Assembly (NCBI GenBank): GCA_028285265.1
Contig: JANQPX010000016.1
Coordinates: 124,001-188,000, forward strand
From: Geminicoccaceae bacterium
GTDB lineage: Bacteria; Pseudomonadota; Alphaproteobacteria; Geminicoccales; Geminicoccaceae
Direction: 5' to 3'
DNA: 64,000 bases
This document shows, piece after piece, positions 51,818-61,068 of this stretch. Position 1 is the first letter of the stretch, and each line of letters begins with the position of its first letter. The translations under genes were made by a program, and so were the position numbers. A model generated the notes under the pieces. It did not search any database and was not told the DNA's origin. It saw only the letters and a program-made list of their open reading frames with translations.

Positions 51818-52327
51818 TCAATCGAGTTCGTCAGCAATGGCCGCGACGCCGGCCTCGGCACAGATGTCGTCGTGTTCTTTGCCATTCGCATCTTCGCCCG
51901 GCGCGCCGCCCACGCCGATGCCGCCGATGACCTCGCCTTCGTACAGGATCGGGATGCCGCCTGAGAGCGTAATGAGGCCAATTTCGTTGAACACCGCTCC
52001 CAAGGTCGGCTCATGTTCGTTTTCGGCTTCGATCAAAACCGTTGCCTCGCGACGCGAGGCCGCGGTCCGTGCCTTTCTGTCACTGGTTTGGAAAGAATGC
52101 GGGAAAGCGCCTTCACGCATCAATTGAACGCGTGGCTGGGCACGTTGGTCAACCACGGTGACTGTGGTCGCAAAGCCCATGTCAGCGCAGGTTTCGGAGG
52201 CGACGGTTGCAGCCTCGATCGCCCAGTCGAGCGGAATGCTCTTCTCGGTATGCGGTTCGGCTTTGGCGGCGCCCGCGAAAACGATGATGGTAAGAGCGGT
52301 GAAGGCGGCGGTTCCGAAGTGGGTCAT
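51818..52327 (-). CDS. Exported GlcG/HbpS-like protein
   Basis: 169 aa from ATG 52327 with AAGGA upstream. A signal peptide (TAAFTALTIIVFAGAAKAE) is followed by the GlcG/HbpS-type domain: WAIEAATVASETCADMG, VTVVDQRAQPRVQLMREGA, GGIPILYEGEVIGGIGVGGA and a C-terminal EHDDICAEAGVAAI. Family members bind haem or are of unknown function. It lies downstream of the two-component operon on the same strand, with a gap of about 60 bp, and may be regulated with it. Confidence 0.85.
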   Translation of the reverse strand: MTHFGTAAFTALTIIVFAGAAKAEPHTEKSIPLDWAIEAATVASETCADMGFATTVTVVDQRAQPRVQLMREGAFPHSFQTSDRKARTAASRREATVLIEAENEHEPTLGAVFNEIGLITLSGGIPILYEGEVIGGIGVGGAPGEDANGKEHDDICAEAGVAAIADELD

Positions 52328-52389
52328 GGGGGATCCTTTCTGTGTTCGACGACTCATGGATACGCCGCATGACTGTCTGCCCGCTGACG

Positions 52390-53682
52390 TCAGCTATACA
52401 GTTTTGTAAGAGTCGGAAATTGCAGGCAAACCGACAGCCCACGCCCCTTGGGTCCATCGGTTAGCCGTAGGTCGGCCCCGTGGAGCTCGGCAATGGCCCG
52501 CACCAGGGAGAGCCCTAAACCAAAGCCGTCTCCTTGCCGGGTCGCTTCACCCTGATAGAGCGTCTGCAACACTTTCTCCCTTTCTTCAAAAGGGACACCT
52601 GGCCCTTGATCGCTGACGCACACTTTCAAGCCATGGACTCGCAGCGTGATGGTTTGCTCATTGGCACCGTGCCTCAAGGCGTTCTGGATCAAGTTGGCCA
52701 GCAGTTGGACCAACATGTCGTAATCGCCACGGATCTGGGCGGCGTCCTCGACCTCGACACGCAGCTTTTGGCCCATGTCCTCGACGACGGCGCCGTAGGT
52801 CTCGGCGACGCCTTCAATCAGCTTCCCTAAATCAACAGAAGCGAAGGCTTCGCGCCCAGCTCCGCTTTCGATCTGAGCCAGACGAAGAAGGGCGTCGAAG
52901 GTTCCTGTGATCCGGTCGATCTGATCCAGCGCGTCGCCGAGATCCTTTGGATTGACAGGCCGCCCTTGTTCCGTAGCCGCGGTCAAGCTGGTTTCGATTT
53001 GTGCGCGTAGTCGGGCGAGCGGGGTGCGGAGATCATGGGCAATGTTGGACGATTGCACCCGCATCTGGGTCATGGCGTCTTCTAAGCGCGCGGTTGTCGC
53101 GTTGATCCGCGTCGCCAGAAGGCTCAAATCGTCTTGTCCTTCGAGGGTTATGCGACGGTCCAGTCTACCTTGTGCTACCTCAGCCAAACCATCGCTGACC
53201 ACGTTCAAACGCGCCTGGCCGCGCCGGGCCATCCACAGTGCTGCGACGCCCGTGGCCAGTAGGGTGGCCAAGAGGCTCAGCTGCATCCCCACGGCCAGCA
53301 TGTCGCGCAATTCCTGCTGGCGTTCGGTGTTTTCGCCCAACAAAACGCGGCCATGCTCGGTCGTCTGAAGCAAAAAGCGCATGTCAGGCCCGGGCGGATC
53401 GATATCGACGGACTGAAATCCGTCGTGCTCTGTGCTGGTGACGATCGAAGCCGTTTGATCTTCCCCTGGATGCGGCAGAGCCTTGCCGGCGTCCATTGCC
53501 GTGATCGCAGCTTCCATTCGCGCCGTCAGCCGGGCGTCGACATTACGCAGAATTTCACGTTGCATGAACCAATAGGTGCCACCCCAGGCGACCAGGGTGA
53601 TCGACGAAAACAGCGCCAGGAGCCAGAGCGCCTGCCTTACAGCGGAAAGGTGTAGGAGGGCGCTAATTCGGTTCGAAGACAT
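52390..53682 (-). CDS. Two-component sensor histidine kinase
   Basis: 430 aa. TM1 at about 17-38, a periplasmic domain of about 85 residues, TM2 at about 130-152, a HAMP domain, and a HisKA box with H216 (SSNIAHDLRTPLARLRAQIE). The ATPase domain has NLIQNALRHGANE, DQGPGVPFEER and GDGFGLGLSLVRAIAELHG. Its first 20 bases overlap the end of the response regulator gene, so the pair is translationally coupled. Class resembles QseC/PmrB or TctE-type kinases. A PepSY protein is encoded divergently, a common partner of this class. Confidence 0.92.
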   Translation of the reverse strand: MSSNRISALLHLSAVRQALWLLALFSSITLVAWGGTYWFMQREILRNVDARLTARMEAAITAMDAGKALPHPGEDQTASIVTSTEHDGFQSVDIDPPGPDMRFLLQTTEHGRVLLGENTERQQELRDMLAVGMQLSLLATLLATGVAALWMARRGQARLNVVSDGLAEVAQGRLDRRITLEGQDDLSLLATRINATTARLEDAMTQMRVQSSNIAHDLRTPLARLRAQIETSLTAATEQGRPVNPKDLGDALDQIDRITGTFDALLRLAQIESGAGREAFASVDLGKLIEGVAETYGAVVEDMGQKLRVEVEDAAQIRGDYDMLVQLLANLIQNALRHGANEQTITLRVHGLKVCVSDQGPGVPFEEREKVLQTLYQGEATRQGDGFGLGLSLVRAIAELHGADLRLTDGPKGRGLSVCLQFPTLTKLYS

Positions 53683-54340
53683 AGCCCGAGCCGCGAATAG
53701 TACGGATCAACGTGTCGCCGAAAGGTTTTTCGATCTTGCCGCGCAGGCGGCTGATGTGAGTCTCCACCACGCTCGTCGTCGGATCGAAATTCATGCTCCA
53801 AACCCGCTCCAACAGCATTGCGCGTGTCTGTACCCGACCTTCCGATCGCATGAAGACCTCGAGCAACAAGAACTCTTTTGGATTGAGATCGACAAGGCGG
53901 CCTTGGCGGAGACAGGTGCGCTTATGCAGGTCCAGGACGATATCGCCGGTGCTCAGCTGTGCGGTCTGTTCTTCGGTCGCGCCTGGCCTTCGGACCAAAA
54001 CCTCGATGCGTGCGAGCAACTCGCTAAACGCAAAAGGTTTGACCAAATAGTCGTCGCCTCCGGCGCGCAGCCCTTCGACGCGATCATCGATCTCACCGAG
54101 AGCCGTCAGAAAGATCGCGGGCGCCGTGATCTTGGCATGCCGCAGGGTCTTGAGCACCGACAAACCGTCAAGCCCTGGCACCATGCGATCGAGCACAAGC
54201 ACGTCGTAGCTTTGCCCCATGGCCGCGATAACAGCGTCTTTTCCGTCGGTGAACAGGTCCACCACATGCCCAGCATCGTGCAGACCTTCTTCGATCCAGG
54301 GGCCAAGCGTCGCGTCATCCTCGAGAACTAGCAGCCGCAT
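53663..54340 (-). CDS. OmpR-family response regulator
   Basis: 225 aa from ATG 54340, with GGAAG six bases before it. Receiver domain with acidic pocket (E7, D8, D9), phospho-acceptor D51 (VLVLDRMVPGLDG), and K in YLVKPF. The C-terminal winged helix of the OmpR/PhoB type shows LNPKEFLLLEVFMRSEGRV, VVETHISRLRGKIEKPF and IRTIRGSGYVFEPN. It overlaps the kinase gene by 20 bp, forming a canonical pair. It likely controls its own operon and the divergent PepSY gene. Confidence 0.93.
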   Translation of the reverse strand: MRLLVLEDDATLGPWIEEGLHDAGHVVDLFTDGKDAVIAAMGQSYDVLVLDRMVPGLDGLSVLKTLRHAKITAPAIFLTALGEIDDRVEGLRAGGDDYLVKPFAFSELLARIEVLVRRPGATEEQTAQLSTGDIVLDLHKRTCLRQGRLVDLNPKEFLLLEVFMRSEGRVQTRAMLLERVWSMNFDPTTSVVETHISRLRGKIEKPFGDTLIRTIRGSGYVFEPN

Positions 54341-54533
54341 GGAGCACTTCCATCGTTCAAGAATGTCCAAGATAAAGGGCAAAGTTCACATCGACCTGGA
54401 TGCAACCTTACAAAATTGTCAGGCCCGATGTTCAGTCTTGCAAGATTGTAATCCTGATGCAAAGCCGACGCCATGTTAGCTCGCCATACTCCTTGCCCGA
54501 AACGGATGACGTATCCAGCCCAGCTTAGCAAGG

Positions 54534-54854
54534 ATGATCGAATTGAAGACGACATGGACACCCGTCACGGCTGCCTTCCTACTCGCCATCTCCAGCAATC
54601 AGGTTGTGGCCCAATCGCCCTCTGATCCGCCACTGGCTTCGTCTCTAACCTTCGACGAAGCCATCGCAATCGCGCAGGAAGCTCAACCCGGTACGATCGC
54701 AGAGGTCGCCCTTGATCGCGCGAATGGCCGAGTCGTGATCGATATCGAGGTCGTCGACGCCGCCGGCAATGAAATCGAAATGGCCCTTGATGCCGAAAGC
54801 GGCGAAATCCTCTGGACCCACATCGACGACGATCCGGCGAACGACCCTAACTAA
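54534..54854 (+). CDS. Exported PepSY-domain protein
   Basis: 106 aa. Signal peptide (WTPVTAAFLLAISSNQVVA), then one PepSY domain: SLTFDEAIAIAQEAQPGTIA, EVALDRANGRVVIDIEVVDA and EMALDAESGEILWTHIDD. Divergent from, and about 190 bp away from, the OmpR-type regulator gene. Such PepSY proteins beside QseBC-like systems are often sensor modulators. AAGG is immediately adjacent to the ATG, so a TTG nine bases on is an alternative start. Confidence 0.85.
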   Translation: MIELKTTWTPVTAAFLLAISSNQVVAQSPSDPPLASSLTFDEAIAIAQEAQPGTIAEVALDRANGRVVIDIEVVDAAGNEIEMALDAESGEILWTHIDDDPANDPN

Positions 54855-54914
54855 GGCGCCCAACAAGACATCAAAGACGAGTTAGAAAAGAGGGGCGGAC
54901 ACCTTCCGATCCTA

Positions 54915-54940
54915 GGCCGCGCAAAACAACTTGCGCGGCC
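54915..54940. terminator. Bidirectional hairpin between convergent genes
   Basis: GGCCGCGCAA and TTGCGCGGCC form a perfect ten-pair GC-rich stem with a six-base loop. No U-tract follows on either side, so termination efficiency is uncertain. It lies between the convergent PepSY and TIM-barrel/cupin genes. Confidence 0.6.
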
Positions 54941-55059
54941 AGGTTCGCTCGTTCCGACGAGTCACTACATGATGACTGATCCACACGGGATTTCCATGAA
55001 CGCTAGTCATCTAGCGAACAGAGTTGGTTGTTCGACTGTCATCAAAGATAGAGGACGCC

Positions 55060-56118
55060 TTAGACCGTTGCGAGGTCATCGATCCGTCGATCATCCTGTG
55101 CCGTCCCGGTATTGATTGTGGTGGCAGGCTCTAGGAGAACGACCTCACAGGTCTCTGTCAGGGCGACTGGGCAGTGTTCAACCCCGTGCGGCACCACAAT
55201 GAACTCACCTTCTTGGATAATTTCTTCCCGGTCGCGGAATCTCATAAGGAGCCGACCGCGATGAACAAGAAACAACTCATCCTCGGTCTCATGAAAGTGC
55301 CACGCAAAGTCCCCTTCGAACTTGGCGAGCTTGATCTGCATATTGTTGATCTGCCCGGCAATGCGTGGCGACCATGTTTCTTCAAACGTACCGAAGGCGA
55401 GGTCGAGGTTCTTCTTGCCGAAGGGTGAGAGGTGGCCATTGAGCGTGGCGACGTCCCGCACAATCGCTGCGAGCTGTGCCGCAAGGCCTTCGTCGTCCGT
55501 CGGATACTCGCCATCAAGTGCAGCTGTCCCAATTGTGAAGCCAGCCGCGCCGGCTTCCTTCACCGAGGTAATGCGTTCAGGGTCCGCGATGGAACCTGCA
55601 ACGATGACCGGCTTGGCGGCCGCCTCACAAACGGCGCTGATCAGGGCTGGAATGTCTTGGAGTGCTGAGCGATAAGCCAAAAGATCGAGGCCATGGACGC
55701 CATCACGCGCTGCGAGCAAGCGGGCGCTCTCGGCGATGTCCTCGATACTTCCCACTAGAATGCTCGGGTGACCGACAATCTCACCGGGAAATGGGTAGTA
55801 CTGGATGTCACTTCCGTCGAGGATCGGCAGAACGTCATCGACCCGTGTACCGCCCAGAAGCACATCGACACCGATCTCAACGGCTCCATAAGCCGATGCC
55901 ATTTCGCTCTCGCGATCGAGGCTGACCACCTCCAAGTAAGACGTCGCCCCCTTCGCCTTGATGGCGGAATTTAGGGCCTTTAGATCTTCGATTGGCAGAC
56001 CAACGTCTTTGAAGCCGATATGGCGCACACCCAAGGATAGCGCAGTCTGCAAATGGTCTGCGGCCTCAGCAACCGTCCGATCGTTCCGGGTGAGCATGAA
56101 GATGAAACGCAGGCCCAT
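55060..56118 (-). CDS. TIM-barrel/cupin fusion protein
   Basis: 352 aa. The first about 215 residues form a HisA/thiamine-phosphate-synthase-like TIM barrel (FIFMLTRNDRTVAEAADHLQ, RHIGFKDVGLP, VIVAGSIADPERITSVKEAG, FTIGTAALDG), of the group often found beside pdxA2-like genes. Residues about 245-340 are a separate cupin domain with metal ligands H274, H276, E281 and H315 (FAWHFHETEDELF; VPHGVEHCPVA). A short linker joins them. The ATG overlaps the upstream pdxA-like stop by one base. The two parts are usually separate genes in my memory, so this fusion ties both to the same pathway. Confidence 0.78.
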   Translation of the reverse strand: MGLRFIFMLTRNDRTVAEAADHLQTALSLGVRHIGFKDVGLPIEDLKALNSAIKAKGATSYLEVVSLDRESEMASAYGAVEIGVDVLLGGTRVDDVLPILDGSDIQYYPFPGEIVGHPSILVGSIEDIAESARLLAARDGVHGLDLLAYRSALQDIPALISAVCEAAAKPVIVAGSIADPERITSVKEAGAAGFTIGTAALDGEYPTDDEGLAAQLAAIVRDVATLNGHLSPFGKKNLDLAFGTFEETWSPRIAGQINNMQIKLAKFEGDFAWHFHETEDELFLVHRGRLLMRFRDREEIIQEGEFIVVPHGVEHCPVALTETCEVVLLEPATTINTGTAQDDRRIDDLATV

Positions 56119-57113
56119 CAGGCAACCTCCTCAGTCTGTTGGCGCGTCGCGATCAGACGTCGCGCATAGCTGATGGCAATTGCTAGGCTATTGGCATCTG
56201 CAAGTCCCTGGCCTGCAATCTCGAAGGCGGTTCCGTGATCAGGTGATGTGCGCACGAAGGGCAATCCTAGGGTAATATTCACACCCTTTTCGATACCAAG
56301 ATACTTCATAGGTATGAGGCCCTGATCATGGTACTGCGCGACGACCACGTCGAAATGACCTTTCCGCGCCGACATGAAGACTGTGTCACCCGGCCAAGGT
56401 CCTGAAGCATCGATACCTTCGGTTCTAGCAGCCTCGATGGCTGGCGAGATAATCTCGATCTCCTCGCGCCCGAATAAGCCTCCTTCACCCGCATGGGGGT
56501 TCAGGCCCGCTACAGCAACGCGTGGTAATGGAATACCCAAATCACGGCAGGCGCCGTGAGCAAGCCGGATTGCGTCTAACTGCGCCCGAAAGTCAGCGTT
56601 CTCAATAGCCTCACGCATGCTCACATGGATGGTCACCAGAACCGTGCGAATTTCATCATTGGCCAGCATCATGGCGACGCGATCTGTACCGCTGAATTGG
56701 GCCAGAATTTCTGTATGGCCGGGAAAGCTCAGTCCTGCGGCCGCCAGGGCCTCTTTGTTGATTGGAGCCGTCACGATGCCCGAGGCACGGCCCGACCCGG
56801 CCAGATTGATCGCCATGACAATCGCCTCAAAGGCTGCCTGCCCGCTAGCCGAAGAAACCTCGCCAACCGGGAAGGCTTGATCACCCGATGTCCGAAGCAC
56901 CTCGATGGTTCGCGCGGCACATGTTGCGTCTTCAACCTCTTTGATGTCGCGGACGATCAAATCGAGGCCGAGCGCAATGGCAGCTTTCTCGATGACAGGC
57001 GGACAACCGACAACGATGCACCCATCCGCGTGTCCATGTGCAAAGGACTTGACGATGATCTCGGGGCCAATTCCTGACGGGTCACCCATGGTGACAACGA
57101 GCGGTGGCAACAT
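56118..57113 (-). CDS. PdxA/PdxA2-family 4-hydroxythreonine-4-phosphate dehydrogenase-like enzyme
   Basis: 331 aa from ATG 57113. N-terminus VVTMGDPSGIGPEI is the family signature. Metal-binding His are in FPGHTEILAQFSG, GLNPHAGEGGLFGREE and VVVAQYHDQGLIPMKYLG. The PDHGTAFEIAGQ segment closes the C-terminus. PdxA oxidises 4-phosphohydroxy-L-threonine in pyridoxal phosphate synthesis, but paralogues (PdxA2, DenD-like) act on acid-sugar or hydroxy-acid phosphates. Coupling to a TIM-barrel/cupin protein and a PLP dehydratase gene nearby points to the paralogous, catabolic role. A LysR gene is divergent. Confidence 0.9.
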   Translation of the reverse strand: MLPPLVVTMGDPSGIGPEIIVKSFAHGHADGCIVVGCPPVIEKAAIALGLDLIVRDIKEVEDATCAARTIEVLRTSGDQAFPVGEVSSASGQAAFEAIVMAINLAGSGRASGIVTAPINKEALAAAGLSFPGHTEILAQFSGTDRVAMMLANDEIRTVLVTIHVSMREAIENADFRAQLDAIRLAHGACRDLGIPLPRVAVAGLNPHAGEGGLFGREEIEIISPAIEAARTEGIDASGPWPGDTVFMSARKGHFDVVVAQYHDQGLIPMKYLGIEKGVNITLGLPFVRTSPDHGTAFEIAGQGLADANSLAIAISYARRLIATRQQTEEVA

Positions 57114-57394
57114 TGTGGTCAAGCGACGATTCCCTCGGGTCGGATGAGCCGGGTTTCTACCTTCGTGAGTGTGTCCGCTGCGCCTATTCTCCTCGTCTTG
57201 ACGCCCAATCTGAGCCGACGATTGCGCAAAGCCGCTATGGCAGGCGGGACCCTTGGTGCGGGTTCCCGGGAGAGCTTGACGTCGTGAATGCCAATCATTG
57301 GCGTGCGATGCGCAGACATGTGGGTAGTATCGACCCGATCGAGATTCGCGACAAGCGATGGTTTCTCACCATGAATGGTGATACCTGATCACCA

Positions 57395-58276
57395 ATGAAG
57401 CGATCCGAATTGCCTTATCTGGACGACCTGCGAGCGTTCGAGGCGGCGGCGCGAAAGGGGTCCTTTCGTGCCGCTGCCAACGAGCTCGCCCTAACCCATG
57501 CTGCCATCAGTCGTCGCATATCGCGCCTATCGGAAAGGGTGGGCGCGCCTCTGTTTCAGAAAGCTGGGCGTGGATTAGCGCTCACCCTGGCAGGGGAAAG
57601 CTTGCGTGATGCCTGCCGCCGCAGTTTCGACGACCTAGAGCGTACAATTGCATCCATTCGCAATTCGGTCGGTGAAGAGGGGCGCGCTGTTCTTCTGTCC
57701 TGCGAACGCTCGGTGGCCATGCGATGGTTGATCCCCCGTTTGAGCCAATTTCATGACGGGCATCCCGACGCCGTGGTTCACCTTTCCGTTGGCGGTGGAG
57801 CCATCGAGGAGCATGGAGACGGCGAGGTTCTTGCGCTCCGCCGGCTCGATTTTCCTCTCGACGAGCATTGGGGGGTCGAGACGCTGTTTCTTGAAATGGT
57901 TGGCCCCATCATGGTTGATGGAATGCAGGAACGGTTTGCGGCCGGTGACTACGTTGCGCTCGTTGCCAAGACACGTCCCCAGGCGTGGGATGATTGGCTG
58001 GTCGCTCATCCCGAGGCTCCTCGTCCTTCTGAACGCCGCGGTATGGACCATCACTTCCTGATGGTCGAAGCAGCCTCGGCCGGACTTGGCGTTGGGCTTT
58101 CACCAAAGGTCGTCGCCCTTGACGACGTGGAGCGTGGACGGGTCGTCGCTCCGCATGGTTTCGAACCCGATGGATCACAGTATGGTCTTATCAATCGAGC
58201 GGATCGTATTCCTTCGCTCAATGTGAAGCGTTTGGCCGACTGGATCCGGTCGATCTGCGGTCCGCTCCGAGCATAA
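57395..58276 (+). CDS. LysR-family transcriptional regulator (GcvA-like)
   Basis: 293 aa. N-terminal winged helix of LysR type (LPYLDDLRAFEAAARKGSFR, AAANELALTHAAISRRISRL) and a short effector domain ending with SAGLGVGLSPKVVALDD. The pattern LDDLRAFEAAAR with ISRRI(S)RLSE is the GcvA-type subgroup. It is divergent from the pdxA operon and upstream of a dehydratase gene, so both are probable targets. No clear T-N11-A operator was picked out. Confidence 0.92.
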   Translation: MKRSELPYLDDLRAFEAAARKGSFRAAANELALTHAAISRRISRLSERVGAPLFQKAGRGLALTLAGESLRDACRRSFDDLERTIASIRNSVGEEGRAVLLSCERSVAMRWLIPRLSQFHDGHPDAVVHLSVGGGAIEEHGDGEVLALRRLDFPLDEHWGVETLFLEMVGPIMVDGMQERFAAGDYVALVAKTRPQAWDDWLVAHPEAPRPSERRGMDHHFLMVEAASAGLGVGLSPKVVALDDVERGRVVAPHGFEPDGSQYGLINRADRIPSLNVKRLADWIRSICGPLRA

Positions 58277-58399
58277 CACTTTCGAAGCTGCTTGAGCCGA
58301 CGTTCAAACCAACTTGCCTTGACCTGATTCTGCAGATGGCAGCAGACTGAAGGGTGATCCTAAACCCTTGAGCGATCCTTTTCTTCGGATACCAATGGA

Positions 58400-59416
58400 T
58401 TGACGACATCTCTGTCAGACCTGGACACAGGGCGTATTTCCGTTGAGGCCATTCGTGAGGCCGCCAATGTCTTGTACGGCGTTGTGACACGGACACCATT
58501 GCTCGAGAATATTGATGTCAATGCGCGGCTCGGTGGCCGTCTTTTGATTAAGGCGGAGCACGCGCAGAGAACCGGGGCATTCAAGATTCGAGGCGCCTAT
58601 AACCGTCTCCGTTTTATGACCCTGGAGGAAAGGCGACGAGGCACTATCACGTATTCTTCAGGGAATCATGCTCAAGGACTGGCTCTCGCCGCTCAGCTCC
58701 TGAAAACGTCGGCATTGATCGTCATGCCAGCGGATGTACCGCCCGCTAAGATGGAGAGCACCAAAGCGCTGGGCGCACGTGTCATCACATTCAACCGTGA
58801 TGATTCGGACAGCAATGAAGTTGTGTCGCGCTTGAAGGAGGAGACGGGCCGGATCATCGTACCGCCAAGTGGCGATGTTCGGATTCTTGCTGGCGCAGGG
58901 ACGGCTGCCCTCGAACTTTTCCAGCAGTCGCAAGACGTGGATGCGACGCTCGACGCCGTCCTCGTCCCTTGTGGTGGTGGCGGATTGACTGCGGCAACAG
59001 CCTTTTTAATGCACGAACTGTCCCCTGGGACGCGCGTGTTTGCCGTCGAGCCTGAACGCTTTGACGACACGCGTCGGTCGCTCGAAGCCGGAGAAAGGGT
59101 CTCGAACCCCAAAGGTCAGAAGACAATCTGCGACTCGATCATGACTCCCACGCCGAACGAACACACATTTGAGATCAATCGTCGACTATTGGCTGGCGGT
59201 CTGACCGCAAGTGATGACGATGTTCGTATTGCCATGCGGTTTGCCTATGAGAGATTTAAAATCGTCGTTGAACCGGGCGCGGCCGTCGGGATCGCGGCCA
59301 TCTTAAATGGGCAGATCGATATCACTGGAAAAACGATCGGCCTCTTTACTACAGGGGGTAATGTTGATCCCCATCGGTATTGTCAGCTGCTGATGTCTTC
59401 GGACGAATTGAGCTGA
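58400..59416 (+). CDS. PLP-dependent threonine/serine dehydratase-like enzyme
   Basis: 338 aa, probably from TTG 58400 (an ATG at 58395 is out of frame). Fold type II PLP enzyme: PLP lysine K62 in GAFKIRGAYNRL, the substrate loop SSGNHAQGLALAAQLL (87-102), phosphate-binding GGGGLTAATAF and a late FTTGGNVDP. The usual serine two residues before the lysine is alanine (A60). Related to threonine deaminases, serine racemase and threo-3-hydroxyaspartate ammonia-lyase. Beside pdxA-like and LysR genes, deamination of a hydroxy-amino acid is likely. Expressed downstream of the LysR gene, possibly as an independent unit. Confidence 0.88.
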   Translation: MTTSLSDLDTGRISVEAIREAANVLYGVVTRTPLLENIDVNARLGGRLLIKAEHAQRTGAFKIRGAYNRLRFMTLEERRRGTITYSSGNHAQGLALAAQLLKTSALIVMPADVPPAKMESTKALGARVITFNRDDSDSNEVVSRLKEETGRIIVPPSGDVRILAGAGTAALELFQQSQDVDATLDAVLVPCGGGGLTAATAFLMHELSPGTRVFAVEPERFDDTRRSLEAGERVSNPKGQKTICDSIMTPTPNEHTFEINRRLLAGGLTASDDDVRIAMRFAYERFKIVVEPGAAVGIAAILNGQIDITGKTIGLFTTGGNVDPHRYCQLLMSSDELS

Positions 59417-59601
59417 ACCCAGGACTGACGTCCAACTTGGTATTTCGTACTGGCGATCAGGTTCTCTGACCGCGAGCTACTTGAAACCGACCGTCATTTG
59501 GCCACCAGCCTCGACGCGTTGTCTTGATGTGCTATGCGGGTCTATCAGTCTCCCACTCCTCATCTCAGACTAGGGTTTGCCTTGCTTTTTGGCGCGGGGC
59601 C

Positions 59602-60516
59602 TCAGGTCTTTGTCGATCGCGTTTCATAGCGGGCATTGTAGATCGCGCCCGCTGCGATCAGGCCGCCGCCAAGCCAGACCCAGAAATCGGCGACTTCGCC
59701 GAAGGCGAGATAGGCGATTAAGGCGACGAAGGGGAGGCGAAGGTAGTCGAAAGGCATGACGGACGAAGCATCGGCAGCGCTGATCGCTCGCGTCAGGCAG
59801 TAATGGCCAGCCGTCCCGGCTGCGCCGAAAAGCAATGCAAACCCCCAGAGCTCGAACGTTGGCCATGTCCAGACGAAGAAGGCTGGAACTAGGGAAATGG
59901 GCGTTAGGAGCAGCGGCAGATAGATCACGATCGCTGACGTGCTTTCGCTCCTGGACATGTATTTCAGGAAGACTGTGCTGCTACCCCATATGAGCGCCGT
60001 GGCGATTGCCAGCAGAGCGATGGGGTTGAGCACGGCGACGCCAGGGCGGATGATGAGCACGGCGCCCAGAAAGCCCAGCACAATGGCCAGCCAGCGATGG
60101 CGATGCATGATTTCTTTAAGGAAAAAGACCGCCAGAATGCTGGTGAAGATCGGGGCAGTAAAGCTGAGCGCCGTCGCCTCAGCAAGCGGCATCAAAGATA
60201 GCGTGATGAACCAAAGGACCATCGCCGCAATGCCGAACATGGCCCGAATGATGTGCAAATGCGGGCGGCTTGTACGCAGTGCGGACGGGCCTTGCTTCAA
60301 CAGCCATGGAAGGATGGCCACGAGGCCGAAGGCATTTCTGAAGAAGACCACCTGCAACGGATCGAAATGATCGGTGAGGAGGCGGACCAGATTGATCATG
60401 ATTGCGAAAAAGGCGGCGGCTGCTGACATCCAAAGCGCACCTTGAAGGGCAGCCGGCGTCGCGACGCTCGGCGGGCGATCTTGCTCTGCTTGGACTTTGA
60501 CCATGGTGGTCTTCAT
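59602..60516 (-). CDS. EamA-family (DMT) transporter
   Basis: 304 aa from ATG 60516; a start at 60504 is possible and a frame to 60588 is too long. About ten membrane helices in two EamA repeats: FFRNAFGLVAILPWLLKQG, SLMPLAEATALSFTAPIFTS and RLPFVALIAYLAFGEVADFW. It is similar in layout to the transporter at 7644-8615 but clearly not a recent copy. The TALSFTAPIF variant resembles the SAM or riboflavin-importer subgroup, without proof of substrate. Convergent with the dehydratase gene and possibly exporting or importing a product of that pathway. Confidence 0.9.
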   Translation of the reverse strand: MKTTMVKVQAEQDRPPSVATPAALQGALWMSAAAAFFAIMINLVRLLTDHFDPLQVVFFRNAFGLVAILPWLLKQGPSALRTSRPHLHIIRAMFGIAAMVLWFITLSLMPLAEATALSFTAPIFTSILAVFFLKEIMHRHRWLAIVLGFLGAVLIIRPGVAVLNPIALLAIATALIWGSSTVFLKYMSRSESTSAIVIYLPLLLTPISLVPAFFVWTWPTFELWGFALLFGAAGTAGHYCLTRAISAADASSVMPFDYLRLPFVALIAYLAFGEVADFWVWLGGGLIAAGAIYNARYETRSTKT

Positions 60517-60680
60517 AGACCATTTGGCATGGCACGGCACGGTTAAACGACAGAAAACGTCCAGCCGGCCTCCATCATCCCGTGACATGGTGTTTCAAGA
60601 ACGCGAAATGATGAGCACTTTCGTCACTCTGACATTCAATTCGAAGTACAGGGAGATGTCAGTTTGGTGCGAAGATGGCA

Positions 60681-60887
60681 TCAGATTCCCATCCGTTTCA
60701 GTCGACGCTGCTGCAATCGTGCGAGTCGCCTTTCTGAGCGCTCCTCGAGATAACGACGACGGCGGCCCCATTCAGCAGCAACGATGTTCCGTTCGTCCTG
60801 GGTTTTGCAGCGGTCAATAAGGCCCTCGAGCTTCTTCAACGACAGCCCTTTAAGGCACTTCGGAGACAGGCTTAATTTCTTCAACAT
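60681..60887 (-). CDS. Small basic protein
   Basis: 68 aa from ATG 60887, with AAGGA seven bases upstream. The sequence is strongly basic and helical: MLKKLSLSPKCLKGLSLKKL, then AAEWGRRRRYLEERSERRL and a tail of LARLQQRRLKRMGI. A nucleic-acid- or membrane-associated role would fit the composition, but no family is recognised. Longer upstream frames lack a ribosome binding site. Confidence 0.5.
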   Translation of the reverse strand: MLKKLSLSPKCLKGLSLKKLEGLIDRCKTQDERNIVAAEWGRRRRYLEERSERRLARLQQRRLKRMGI

Positions 60888-61068
60888 CAAGCCGTCCTTG
60901 GAGCGTCGACGTTCTCGCGCGTCGCTCTGGAATCGATCCGAATGACATGAAGGCTTTCGGCCCATTGATCACCTCGCTTGTCCCGATAACGAACATCTTC
61001 CAGAGCTTGTTGAGGACCGAGCCTCTATCCGAGACCTTCAGGTCAAAAGCGTCGTTCTCGGCCGTCAC
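60850..61068 (-). CDS. Hypothetical protein, overlapping the small basic gene
   Basis: 72 codons from GTG 61068. The composition is plausible (NDAFDLKVSDRGSVLNKLWK, then MFVIGTSEVINGPKAFMSFG) and it overlaps the start of the small basic gene by 38 bases in another frame. No ribosome binding site beyond a weak AGG is seen. Only one of the two may be real. Confidence 0.25.
   Translation of the reverse strand: MTAENDAFDLKVSDRGSVLNKLWKMFVIGTSEVINGPKAFMSFGSIPERRARTSTLQGRLDVEEIKPVSEVP

Noticed and set aside
56850..56880. A weak look-alike of the partition palindrome inside the pdxA-like gene
   Set aside because: Several mismatches in both arms, coding constraint explains it, and it is far from parAB.
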